Both the position numbers and the translations under genes were made by a program. A stretch of DNA of 64,000 nucleotides from Phaeodactylibacter luteus (GTDB taxonomy: Bacteria; Bacteroidota; Bacteroidia; Chitinophagales; Saprospiraceae), in contig NZ_VOOR01000020.1 in the NCBI RefSeq assembly GCF_007993045.1, positions 42,688-106,687 of the forward strand. The letters are read 5' to 3'. This document shows, piece after piece, positions 40,916-49,076 of this stretch (position 1 is the stretch's first letter; every line of letters starts with the position of its first letter). The notes under the pieces are model-generated. The model ran no database searches. It was not told the origin of the DNA and worked only from the letters and a program-made list of their open reading frames with translations.

Positions 40916-41154
40916 TTTGTAAATCATTTTGGCAAGTCTATTTTTGGGGCCGCCATAAGTGTTATTTTGAAAGCGAAGCAGCGCAGCCGGCACGTAAAAA
41001 ACAACTAGCCAACGGGCGATGAAAGGCACACTGCTTTTGGAGAGGGGGAAGCTAATCTGACTCAGTATTGATTATCATCAGGGGGGATTTGGATGATTGC
41101 CAAAATCCTGATTAAACTGAAAAATTAGTTTCAACTGGCTAAGACCAAACACAC

Positions 41155-42132
41155 ATGGGAAAAGAAAAATTTGTCTACAACACTCAGACCCTTCGCTATG
41201 AGAAGGTAGAAGAGTCTACCACACAGCGGGTACTGAGGGTTCTGGGATTCATTTGTGCAGCCGTTGCGACTGCATTTTTGTTCACCCTTGCTGCTCACGA
41301 ATGGCTGCCCTCTCCTAAGGAGAAGGCCCTCATGGACGAGATTGAGTTCATGGAAGCCAACTACGCAGAGCTTGGCACAGAACTGGAACGGCTCCGTGCC
41401 GTTCTCAACAAAGTACAAGAGCGCGATGCTTACGCCCACCGGATGGTATTCGGTGTCGACCCCATCGATCAAGGGGTATGGGAAGGCGGGGTTGGCGGCC
41501 ACGATAAGTACGAAGGCCTCCGCCAATATTCAAGCGGCGACCTGATGGCCTCGGTACAGCAGGACATCGATAAGTTTAAGCGTCAGCTGGATTTGCAGTC
41601 ACGCTCTCTGGATACGATTATCAACTTGGCCAAGGAGAAAGAGGAAATGCTCGCTAGCATCCCTTCCATCAAGCCTGTGCGTTCTGACAAGCTGCCCCGC
41701 AGTGTCCGTTTGCTTTCCGGTTTCGGCCGCCGTATCCACCCTATCTACAAAGTCCCTAAGATGCATTATGGCATTGACTTTACCGCGCCAAGCGGTACGC
41801 CTATTCAGGCAACTGGTGCGGGCAAGGTAGTCAAAGCAGGCCGGGGCTCAGGCTATGGCAACCGGGTGATAATAGACCATGGTTTTGGCTATGAGACCCT
41901 GTATGCGCACATGAAGCGCATAGACGTCAAGGTGGGGCAAACCGTGAAGCGCGGGCAGCAAATCGGGCTTGTGGGCAATACCGGGGCGTCAACTGCCCCA
42001 CACTGCCACTATGAGGTCATCCACAAAGGGCAGAAGGTCAATCCTATCCACTATTGCCTGGACGGCCTCTCTCCCGAAGAGTACCAAGAAATGGTACAAG
42101 CCGCCGAAATGCCCAACCAATCATTCGATTAA
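41155..42132 (+). CDS. M23 family metallopeptidase, membrane anchored
   Basis: The 325-residue protein has a short cytoplasmic start, one membrane segment (about 27-47), a coiled-coil (about 55-85 and 125-165), and a LytM/M23 domain (about 180-310). The zinc ligands are visible in MHYGIDF (His near 204, Asp near 208) and HCHYE (His near 285). It probably cuts peptide bridges in peptidoglycan, or activates amidases if acting as a regulator. alaS and this gene are often divergent neighbours in Bacteroidota (from memory). Confidence 0.92.
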   Translation: MGKEKFVYNTQTLRYEKVEESTTQRVLRVLGFICAAVATAFLFTLAAHEWLPSPKEKALMDEIEFMEANYAELGTELERLRAVLNKVQERDAYAHRMVFGVDPIDQGVWEGGVGGHDKYEGLRQYSSGDLMASVQQDIDKFKRQLDLQSRSLDTIINLAKEKEEMLASIPSIKPVRSDKLPRSVRLLSGFGRRIHPIYKVPKMHYGIDFTAPSGTPIQATGAGKVVKAGRGSGYGNRVIIDHGFGYETLYAHMKRIDVKVGQTVKRGQQIGLVGNTGASTAPHCHYEVIHKGQKVNPIHYCLDGLSPEEYQEMVQAAEMPNQSFD

Positions 42133-42155
42133 GCGATAAAACTGGATATAAACTT

Positions 42156-43352
42156 ATGATGGCACAGACTTCTGGCCGCAAAAAAGGCTTCCGCTCAGGA
42201 AGTCTTTTTTGCTTATGCGCATTCCTCCTCTGCTTTACAATAAGCTGCCAAAACAGCCCCTCCGGCGCTTCCCAACAACTGGGGGCTTCACTGGCTGGCA
42301 CACAGGTAGCTCATCAACCTTATACCCTGCCACAGCCAAAAGCTACCGCAGACACCCTACCGGAGAAACCCCAACGGGCCCGTATCGCGGGTGTAGGGGA
42401 TATGATGCTGGGCACCAACTACCCTTCTGCTTCCTACCTGCCGGCCAATGGCGGCAAGGATATGCTGGCCCAAGTCGCGGCCTACCTGCGCGAGGTGGAT
42501 GTGGCTTTTGGCAACTTGGAAGGGGCTATCCTCGACGAAGGGGGCACGCCCAAGCGCTGCAACAACCCCAAAGCCTGCTATGTTTTCCGCTCTCCAGAAT
42601 CCTACGCGCAGCACTTTGCCGATGCGGGGTTCGATTTCCTTAGTATCGCCAACAACCACTCTGGCGACTTCGGACTGGCCGGGCGCAAGCGGACCAAAGC
42701 GGTGCTCGATGAAGCGGGCATTGCTTATGCAGGCCTGGCTGGCACCGACGAGTACGCCATCATTGAACGGGGCGGCCTCAAATATGGCATGGCTGCTTTT
42801 GCGCCCAACTCGGGCACCGTCAGCATACACAACTATGCCAAAGCCCGGCAGTTGGTACAACTACTAGAAGACAGCTGCGATATTGTGATCGTCTCTTTCC
42901 ACGGCGGTGCTGAAGGCGCTGACCATCAGCATGTCCCCAGGAAAAGTGAAACCTACTACGGCGAAAACCGAGGTGACGTTTACCAGTTTGCGCATGCTAT
43001 GGTAGATGCAGGCGCTGACATCATCTTCGGGCATGGGCCACATGTCACCCGTGCCATGGAGCTGTACAATGACCGCCTGATCTGTTACAGCCTTGGCAAC
43101 TTTTGCACCTACGGCCGATTCAATCTGCGGGGCGAAGCAGGCATAGCCCCTTTGGTCACTGTTGAGACCGATGCTTCTGGCAAATTCTTAGGCGGAGAGG
43201 TCATCCCTGTTTATCAGGGTTACAACCATGGGCCTAAGGTAGACGGGCAGAAGCGCGCCATCCAAACGCTGATCCGCCTGACCAAAGCTGATTTCCCTGA
43301 AACAGCTCTTGAAATCACTACTGAGGGGCAGCTCCTAAAAAGCGCTAATTGA
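42156..43352 (+). CDS. CapA family lipoprotein
   Basis: The 398-residue protein has a lipoprotein signal with the lipobox TISC near residue 32-35. A CapA/PgsA metallophosphatase-like domain follows (about 75-380), with AGVGDMMLG, NNHSGDFG and FGHGPHVTR. CapA-type proteins act in poly-gamma-glutamate or capsule export, but many have no known role. The ATG at 42156 gives the signal; an upstream frame to 42054 overlaps the M23 gene. A terminator-like hairpin lies inside the first codons. Confidence 0.85.
   Translation: MMAQTSGRKKGFRSGSLFCLCAFLLCFTISCQNSPSGASQQLGASLAGTQVAHQPYTLPQPKATADTLPEKPQRARIAGVGDMMLGTNYPSASYLPANGGKDMLAQVAAYLREVDVAFGNLEGAILDEGGTPKRCNNPKACYVFRSPESYAQHFADAGFDFLSIANNHSGDFGLAGRKRTKAVLDEAGIAYAGLAGTDEYAIIERGGLKYGMAAFAPNSGTVSIHNYAKARQLVQLLEDSCDIVIVSFHGGAEGADHQHVPRKSETYYGENRGDVYQFAHAMVDAGADIIFGHGPHVTRAMELYNDRLICYSLGNFCTYGRFNLRGEAGIAPLVTVETDASGKFLGGEVIPVYQGYNHGPKVDGQKRAIQTLIRLTKADFPETALEITTEGQLLKSAN
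42166..42210 (+). promoter_or_regulatory. Terminator-like / alternative hairpins in the 5' end of capA
   Basis: GGCTTCC pairs with GGAAGTC (loop GCTCA) and is followed by TTTTTT, as in an intrinsic terminator. AGACTTC upstream can pair with the same GAAGTCT instead. The structure lies after codon 3 of the capA gene and about 34 bases after the M23 stop. Confidence 0.45.
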
Positions 43353-44188
43353 CCTCTCTGGCAACCTGCCAACTGCCCGACGGGGCAGAGCTGGGCTACT
43401 GCCTCTACGGGGACAAGCGTTCCGGGCTGCCCGTTGTCCTCCTGAATGGAATCCTCATGAACTACAAATCGTGGGGCGCCCAAGCTTCAGCCATCAGCAA
43501 GCAAAACCCCGTGTTGTCATACGACCTGCGGGGGCAGCTGCACAGTACTTGGGAGGCAGGAGGCCGTACCTTGGAAAGCCATGCCGAGGACCTTTGCCAC
43601 CTGCTCCGTGGGCTGGGCATTGAGCGCTGCCACTTGGCGGGCACCTCCTTTGGCGGGGAGGTCGGGCTGGCTTTTACTCACCGTTACCCTGCTATGGCTG
43701 CCTCGCTCACTGTGATTGCCTCCGTCTCCTACAGTGATGCCCTTTTGAAAAGGCAGGTGGGCTTATGGCAGGCATTAGCCGGACAGCCGGAGCTGCTTTT
43801 TGAAGCGGTGGCCACAACCGCCTACAGCCCTAGCTACCTGTACGCTCAGCCTCACTTCCTTGCACAAAGGAAGCAGGCTTTTGCTCAGCTGCCTCCCCTT
43901 TTTTTCCAGGCATTTGAATCGCTTTGCGAACAGTTTTGTGCGTTCCATTTTCCGGATACCGCCCTATCCGGCATTGCCTGCCCGGCGCTGATCGTAAGCG
44001 CGGGGGCGGACCTCCTTAAGCCGTCAAGGTACAGCCGCCATATCGCCCGGCAAATACCCGGGGCCCTGTACTGGGAAGTTCCCGGGGCGGGGCATGCTGT
44101 TGTGGCGGAACAGCCCCAAACGATCACCCAGCTAATCTGTGCGTTTGTCGAAAGGGGGGAGCTGCCCTCAGAAAATTTGGTATTTTAG
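43349..44188 (+). CDS. Alpha/beta hydrolase
   Basis: The 279-residue protein has the nucleophile elbow GTSFGGEVG (near 97-105), an Asp in IVSAGADLL and a closing His in GAGHAVVAE. The fold is of the general alpha/beta hydrolase type; the substrate is unknown. It starts at a TTG whose last two bases are shared with the capA stop, so translation is probably coupled. Confidence 0.82.
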   Translation: MTSLATCQLPDGAELGYCLYGDKRSGLPVVLLNGILMNYKSWGAQASAISKQNPVLSYDLRGQLHSTWEAGGRTLESHAEDLCHLLRGLGIERCHLAGTSFGGEVGLAFTHRYPAMAASLTVIASVSYSDALLKRQVGLWQALAGQPELLFEAVATTAYSPSYLYAQPHFLAQRKQAFAQLPPLFFQAFESLCEQFCAFHFPDTALSGIACPALIVSAGADLLKPSRYSRHIARQIPGALYWEVPGAGHAVVAEQPQTITQLICAFVERGELPSENLVF

Positions 44189-44203
44189 GCAGCAAGTCCT
44201 GAT

Positions 44204-45277
44204 ATGCTCATGCCTACTGACCGTACCACATATTGCCCCAATTGCTACTACCCGATGCCGCAGACAGGCCCGTATTGCGGGCATTGCGGGCAAAAATACA
44301 CTACAGGGCGGGTACGCATTTGGACCCTGATCGGGGACTTCCTCGAATCTATTTTCAATGTAGATTCCAATATTTTACGGACCACTTTAGCCCTATTTGT
44401 CCCTGGGAAGCTCACGCGAGACTACTTCGAGGGCAAGCACAAGCGCTATGTTTCCCCATTGCGCCTGTTCTTCGCTACTGCCGTTGTCCTTTTTGCCGTG
44501 CTGGGGCTATACTTGTTCACCAATCTGGAATCCCAGATGACCAGAGCCACCAACAAATCCAGGTATCAGGCCTACCTTTCTTCATTTAGGAATCAGCTGG
44601 ACAGTGCACGTGCCCAAGCAGCTGCTCTCTTCCCGGAAGGAGAGGCCCAACTGCCCGGGCTCGACTCCCTTTCCGCTCTGATAGAAGACCCGAGGAAGGA
44701 CAGTTTCAATCTGGTCTATTTCAAAAGAGTCCGTACTGGCCTTGTAGAGTCGGTGCCGGTAGCCGTCTCTATGGAAGACTTGATGGAAATGCCTTTGGAC
44801 AGCCTGCCTCCGCACTATGGCATACGAGGCTTCTGGCACCAACTGCAGGTAAGGCAATTGGCCAAGCTCAACCGGGAGGGAGGCGACTTTACCCGTTTTG
44901 CCCTGAGTAAGCTCATTTGGATGGCCGTGCTTATGATGCCTGCGATTGCGCTGATGCTGAAGCTCCTGTACATCAGAAGGCGCTATTTTTATGTGGAGCA
45001 CTTGGTTTTCACACTGCACTACCATGCCTTCGCCTTCTTTTGCCTGAGCGCTGTGCTGCTAGTGGCCAATACGGGATGGGGGTATACCCTGGGGGAATTC
45101 CTTTTCCCGATATCAATTTTGGGCACGGCTTTCTACCTGTACAAGGCCATGCGGCGGTTCTACCGGCAGAGGCGCTTTAAAACCCTGCTCAAGTTTGGGC
45201 TGCTCAACTTTGCTTACCTCTGTATCTTTACGGCCTTTGCGCTATTGATGGCTGTAGTTGCCACCTTAGCCTATTAA
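44204..45277 (+). CDS. DUF3667 membrane protein with zinc ribbon
   Basis: The 357-residue protein has an N-terminal zinc ribbon (CPNCYYPMP, then CGHCGQK, about 11-31), a conserved block FNVDSNILRTTLALFVPGKLTRDYFEGK, and five or so membrane segments. This matches DUF3667, whose function is unknown. An ATG at 44210 is a possible alternative start. Confidence 0.85.
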   Translation: MLMPTDRTTYCPNCYYPMPQTGPYCGHCGQKYTTGRVRIWTLIGDFLESIFNVDSNILRTTLALFVPGKLTRDYFEGKHKRYVSPLRLFFATAVVLFAVLGLYLFTNLESQMTRATNKSRYQAYLSSFRNQLDSARAQAAALFPEGEAQLPGLDSLSALIEDPRKDSFNLVYFKRVRTGLVESVPVAVSMEDLMEMPLDSLPPHYGIRGFWHQLQVRQLAKLNREGGDFTRFALSKLIWMAVLMMPAIALMLKLLYIRRRYFYVEHLVFTLHYHAFAFFCLSAVLLVANTGWGYTLGEFLFPISILGTAFYLYKAMRRFYRQRRFKTLLKFGLLNFAYLCIFTAFALLMAVVATLAY

Positions 45278-45378
45278 GAGAGCTATGTTAGCATCCAAAC
45301 GAGCGATAGGCTTGGTGTGTTGGGGGTTATTATGGGGGCTCCATGCTCTTCCCTTTGCAAAGTTTGGCATTTTAGGAG

Positions 45379-45481
45379 TGCCGGCCTAGCGCTGCGGAGG
45401 GGTGGCCAGCCCGATAGGGCCGAGCGGGCAGCGAGCCCCGCAGCATAGCGGCACCTGCCGTTGGGCAGGGGCAGGCCCCAA
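45379..45481 (-). repeat. Interspersed repeat family A, copy 4 (short form)
   Basis: On the minus strand this copy reads from GGGGCCTGCCCCTGCCC through the core to CAGCGCTAGGCCGGCA. It has the short spacer. It lies in the 317-base gap between the DUF3667 gene and gatB; nothing else was seen there. Confidence 0.8.
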
Positions 45482-45594
45482 CCGGTGTTGCGGTTTATCC
45501 TCGTTCGGGCTTTGAAGTGAGCCTATTTCTCTCAATCTTGATTATATTCGGGCTGGAAAGGAATTGGTTAATCATACATTCAGACCACACCACC

Positions 45595-47040
45595 ATGATG
45601 CCATATGATCAGTACGAAACGGTTATCGGGCTGGAAGTCCACGTTCAATTGAATACGCAGAGCAAAGCGTTTTGTGGGGACAGCGCAGCTTTTGGCGGTG
45701 CCCCCAACACCCATATCAGCCCCATTTCGCTGGGGCACCCGGGCACCCTTCCCCGCCTGAATGCACGGCAGGTGGAGTACGCAGCAAAGCTGGGGCTCGC
45801 CCTGGGCTCCAAAATCAACATGGCCAATACCTTTGACCGCAAGAATTACTTCTATGCGGATTTGCCGAAAGGCTATCAGATCACGCAAGACCGCAAGCCC
45901 ATCTGTATAGGCGGGCAGCTCAACATCCTTGTGGACGGGGCAGTAAAAACCATCCGGCTGCACCACATCCATATGGAAGAAGATGCCGGCAAGTCTACGC
46001 ACGAAGAGTACAGCCCCTACTCCCTGATCGACCTCAACCGGGCCGGAGTGCCCTTGCTTGAGATTGTATCCGAGCCGGACCTTCGTTCGGCGGCAGAAGT
46101 AGACGCCTTTATGAGCGGGATGCGGCAGCTGGTGCGCTACCTGGGCATATCGGATGGCAATATGGAGGAAGGCTCGATGCGGTGCGACTGCAACGTCTCC
46201 GTCAGGCCCAAAGGCAGTATGGCTCTAGGGGAGCGCTGTGAGATCAAAAACCTCAACTCCATGCGGTACGCGCGCAGGGCTATTGCTTACGAGGTAAAGC
46301 GGCAAGTAGACTTGATAGAAGCCGGAGGGCGGGTACAACAACAGACCCTCAACTTTGACCCGGAGACTGGTGTGACAGCCCCATTGCGGGATAAGGAGGA
46401 TGCGCACGATTACCGGTATTTCCCCGAGCCTGATCTGCCGCCGGTGGTTATCCGGGAAGAGCAGCTCCGGAGCTGGCACCAAGAGATGCCTTTGCTGCCC
46501 TGGCAAATGCGCGAACGCCTAAGCCAAGATTTTGGGCTGCCCGCGTACGATGTGAACCTCCTGAGCGAAGACCCGGCCCCGGCCCGATTTTTCGAACAGC
46601 TTGCAGCGCATACCCCGGTTTATAAGGCGGCTGCCAACCTCATCATCAATAAAGTGCTTCCGTGGTGCAGTGAAAATGGGGTGCCCCTTGAGCAATTCCC
46701 CTGCCCGCATGCACACCTTGCACGCCTGCTGCACATGATAGAGGAAGGCCTCATTTCCAATACGGCTGCCTACCAACAACTGTTCCCTGCTATGGCAGAA
46801 CAGCCAAGCACCCAGCCCGACGAGCTCGCTAAGGCGCTCAACATTTTGCAAAATTCCGATGAAGGGGCGCTCGAAGCTTGGATAGCGCAGGCCATCGCCA
46901 ACAATCCCGATGAAGCGGAGCGCTACCGCAAAGGGAAAAAAGCGCTCATTGGCTTCTTCATGGGCGAAGTCATGAAAATATCCCGTGGCAAAGCAGACCC
47001 CAAAGCAACACAGGCGCTATTGCGACAAAAATTAGGATAA
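45595..47040 (+). CDS. gatB: Asp-tRNA(Asn)/Glu-tRNA(Gln) amidotransferase subunit B
   Basis: The 481-residue protein amidates mischarged Glu-tRNA(Gln) or Asp-tRNA(Asn) as part of GatCAB. It opens YETVIGLEVHVQL, has the GatB kinase-like core (up to about 300, including DYRYFPEPDLPP) and a C-terminal tRNA-binding YqeY-like domain. I chose the ATG at 45595 (a second ATG follows at once). gatA and gatC are not in the window. Confidence 0.96.
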   Translation: MMPYDQYETVIGLEVHVQLNTQSKAFCGDSAAFGGAPNTHISPISLGHPGTLPRLNARQVEYAAKLGLALGSKINMANTFDRKNYFYADLPKGYQITQDRKPICIGGQLNILVDGAVKTIRLHHIHMEEDAGKSTHEEYSPYSLIDLNRAGVPLLEIVSEPDLRSAAEVDAFMSGMRQLVRYLGISDGNMEEGSMRCDCNVSVRPKGSMALGERCEIKNLNSMRYARRAIAYEVKRQVDLIEAGGRVQQQTLNFDPETGVTAPLRDKEDAHDYRYFPEPDLPPVVIREEQLRSWHQEMPLLPWQMRERLSQDFGLPAYDVNLLSEDPAPARFFEQLAAHTPVYKAAANLIINKVLPWCSENGVPLEQFPCPHAHLARLLHMIEEGLISNTAAYQQLFPAMAEQPSTQPDELAKALNILQNSDEGALEAWIAQAIANNPDEAERYRKGKKALIGFFMGEVMKISRGKADPKATQALLRQKLG

Positions 47041-47052
47041 CCCTGCTGTAAC

Positions 47053-47421
47053 ATGAAAAAGCTGCCCATCCACGAAACAGACAAAAGCAACCTTAAACGC
47101 TACTACTCCATAGGAGAAGTGGCAGACATGTTTGAGGTGACCAAATCGCTTATCCGGTTTTGGGAAGGAGAGTTTGATTGGCTCAGCCCCCACAAAAACG
47201 GCAAGGGGGAGCGACGGTTTACGCTAGAGAATATAGAACAGCTGCACCTGATTTACCAGCTCGTCAAAGAGCGGGGCTTCACTATAGACGGGGCGAGGAG
47301 CGAGATTGTCAGGATACAAGCATTCCAGCGCGAGAAGGAAGCCGTGCTCAGTCAGCTCGAAAAAACCAGGGACGGGCTTATGCATCTCCGAAAGGCGCTT
47401 TTCCCAGGCGAAACCCCTTAA
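47053..47421 (+). CDS. MerR family transcriptional regulator
   Basis: The 122-residue protein has a MerR winged helix-turn-helix (about 14-85, YYSIGEVADMFEVTKSLIRFWE) followed by a short helix. There is no obvious effector-binding domain. It starts 12 bases after gatB and ends 30 bases before the transporter gene, so the three are probably cotranscribed. Confidence 0.92.
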   Translation: MKKLPIHETDKSNLKRYYSIGEVADMFEVTKSLIRFWEGEFDWLSPHKNGKGERRFTLENIEQLHLIYQLVKERGFTIDGARSEIVRIQAFQREKEAVLSQLEKTRDGLMHLRKALFPGETP

Positions 47422-47451
47422 ATACCACACCACCACACATCAACCAACCCT

Positions 47452-49005
47452 ATGGCGACGACAACAACAACAAACGCAGGTGCGCAGGCTGCTCCGGGCA
47501 AGCCCCGCCTTTCTTTCTGGGACATCTGGAACATGAGCTTCGGCTTTTTGGGCATTCAATTTGGCTTTGCCCTGCAAAATGCCAACACGAGCCGCATCTT
47601 TGAAACCCTTGGGGCCGACGTGGAGCAGATCCCCATCCTCTGGATTGCAGCGCCACTGACCGGCCTGCTCGTACAGCCGGTAGTCGGCTATTTTAGTGAC
47701 CGGACCTGGCACCCGCAGCTGGGGCGGCGGCGCCCCTATTTCCTCATAGGGGCCATCTTGGCCTCCCTGGCCCTCTGCATTATGCCCAACTCCCCTACCC
47801 TATGGGCAGCAGCCGGCACCCTATGGATCATGGACGCCTCCATCAACATCACTATGGAGCCCTTCCGGGCTTTTGTTGGCGACAACCTCCCCTCAGAACA
47901 GCGCACGGCCGGCTTTGCCCTGCAGAGTTTCTTTATCGGGACGGGGGCTGTCATCGCCTCTATGCTCCCGTGGATACTCACAAATACTTTTGACATCAGC
48001 AATACCGCTGGGGAAGGGCAGATTTCGGACTCTGTGAAGTGGTCCTTCTATCTGGGGGCTGGGGTTTTCCTGCTTGCCGTCCTGTGGACGGTCTTCCGGT
48101 CTAGGGAATATTCACCTGCAGAGCTGAGCCGCTTTGAAGCAGCAGAAGGGGCTGCCGCTACTGAAGCTCACGAAACGCTGGCTGCAGCGGAACAAACCCA
48201 ACGCAGCCACAGGCTGAACAAAGCGGGCATGCTCACTGCAGCCCTCGGTGTGGGCGGGCTGATCGGGCTGACACAGGCCGGGCTGCAAAAAGAGCTCTAT
48301 GTCTTGGCCGGGATGCTGATCATAGTTGGGCTGCTGTGGAGCATTGCCGGCCGGCTGATGAAGCAGGGCCGCTATAAAAATGGGTTTGTCGCCATCATGG
48401 ACGATCTCCTGCATATGCCCAAAACGATGAAGCAGCTCGCGCTGGTGCAATTTTTCTCTTGGTTTGCCCTATTCTCCATGTGGATATATACCACCTCGGC
48501 AGTGACCCGCCACATTTACGGGGCTACCGATGCAACTTCTGCTGCGTACAATGAAGGGGCAGACTGGGTGGGCCTGCTCTTTGCCATATACAATGGCATT
48601 GCAGCAGTAGCCGCTTTGGCCCTGCCTTGGCTGGCCAAACGCACAAGCCGGCGGTTTACGCACATGCTCTGCCTGATCTTGGGGGGGCTGGGGTTGATAT
48701 CTGTATACTTCATTACAGATCCTGGCCTGCTGCTCGTTTCTATGCTGGGCGTAGGTATTGGCTGGGCGAGCATACTCTCTATGCCTTATGCGATGTTGGC
48801 CGGTGCCCTGCCTGCACAGAAGATGGGGTACTATATGGGCGTTTTCAACTTCTTCATCGTCATCCCGCAAATTGTGGCGGCGACCATCCTGGGCTTTATT
48901 GTTGGCACCTTTTTCGACGGGCAGGCCATTTACGCCCTGATAGTGGGCGGTGCCGGGATGATACTGGCAGGCTTGCTGGCGCTCCGGGTAGAAGATGAAG
49001 GGTAG
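47452..49005 (+). CDS. MFS transporter, SLC45-like sugar carrier
   Basis: The 517-residue membrane protein has 12 predicted membrane segments. The block GYFSDRTWHPQLGRRRPYFLIG after segment 2 is the MFS loop motif with the RRRPY variant typical of SLC45-type sucrose/maltose carriers. It probably imports a disaccharide with protons. No sugar-degrading genes are adjacent. It follows the MerR gene and ends at a long hairpin. Confidence 0.88.
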   Translation: MATTTTTNAGAQAAPGKPRLSFWDIWNMSFGFLGIQFGFALQNANTSRIFETLGADVEQIPILWIAAPLTGLLVQPVVGYFSDRTWHPQLGRRRPYFLIGAILASLALCIMPNSPTLWAAAGTLWIMDASINITMEPFRAFVGDNLPSEQRTAGFALQSFFIGTGAVIASMLPWILTNTFDISNTAGEGQISDSVKWSFYLGAGVFLLAVLWTVFRSREYSPAELSRFEAAEGAAATEAHETLAAAEQTQRSHRLNKAGMLTAALGVGGLIGLTQAGLQKELYVLAGMLIIVGLLWSIAGRLMKQGRYKNGFVAIMDDLLHMPKTMKQLALVQFFSWFALFSMWIYTTSAVTRHIYGATDATSAAYNEGADWVGLLFAIYNGIAAVAALALPWLAKRTSRRFTHMLCLILGGLGLISVYFITDPGLLLVSMLGVGIGWASILSMPYAMLAGALPAQKMGYYMGVFNFFIVIPQIVAATILGFIVGTFFDGQAIYALIVGGAGMILAGLLALRVEDEG

Positions 49006-49015
49006 CCTGCAAGGG

Positions 49016-49062
49016 CCAGCACAAAGCGGGCAGCCTGAGACAGGCTGCCCGCTTTGTGCTGG
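49016..49062. terminator. Long bidirectional terminator
   Basis: The arms at 49016-49037 and 49041-49062 are perfect 22-base complements with a 3-base loop. It lies between the convergent transporter and peptidase genes. No strong T-run follows either way, but the stem is very stable. Confidence 0.75.
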
Positions 49063-49076
49063 AACAAATGCCCAGG

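Larger units (their letters stand above)
40613..41154. other. Long divergent gap between alaS and the M23 peptidase gene
   Basis: This 542-base gap is more AT-rich than the surrounding genes. It holds two inverted repeats at 40866-40915. A near-match promoter box for alaS (TATCTTCG on the minus strand, 40634-40641) is present. No reading frame of interest and no repeat family A or B copy were found. Confidence 0.55.

Noticed and set aside
40939..40946. TATTTTTG as promoter of the M23 gene
   Set aside because: The box fits TAnnTTTG but lies over 200 bases from the start, and the upstream TTTG is at the wrong spacing.
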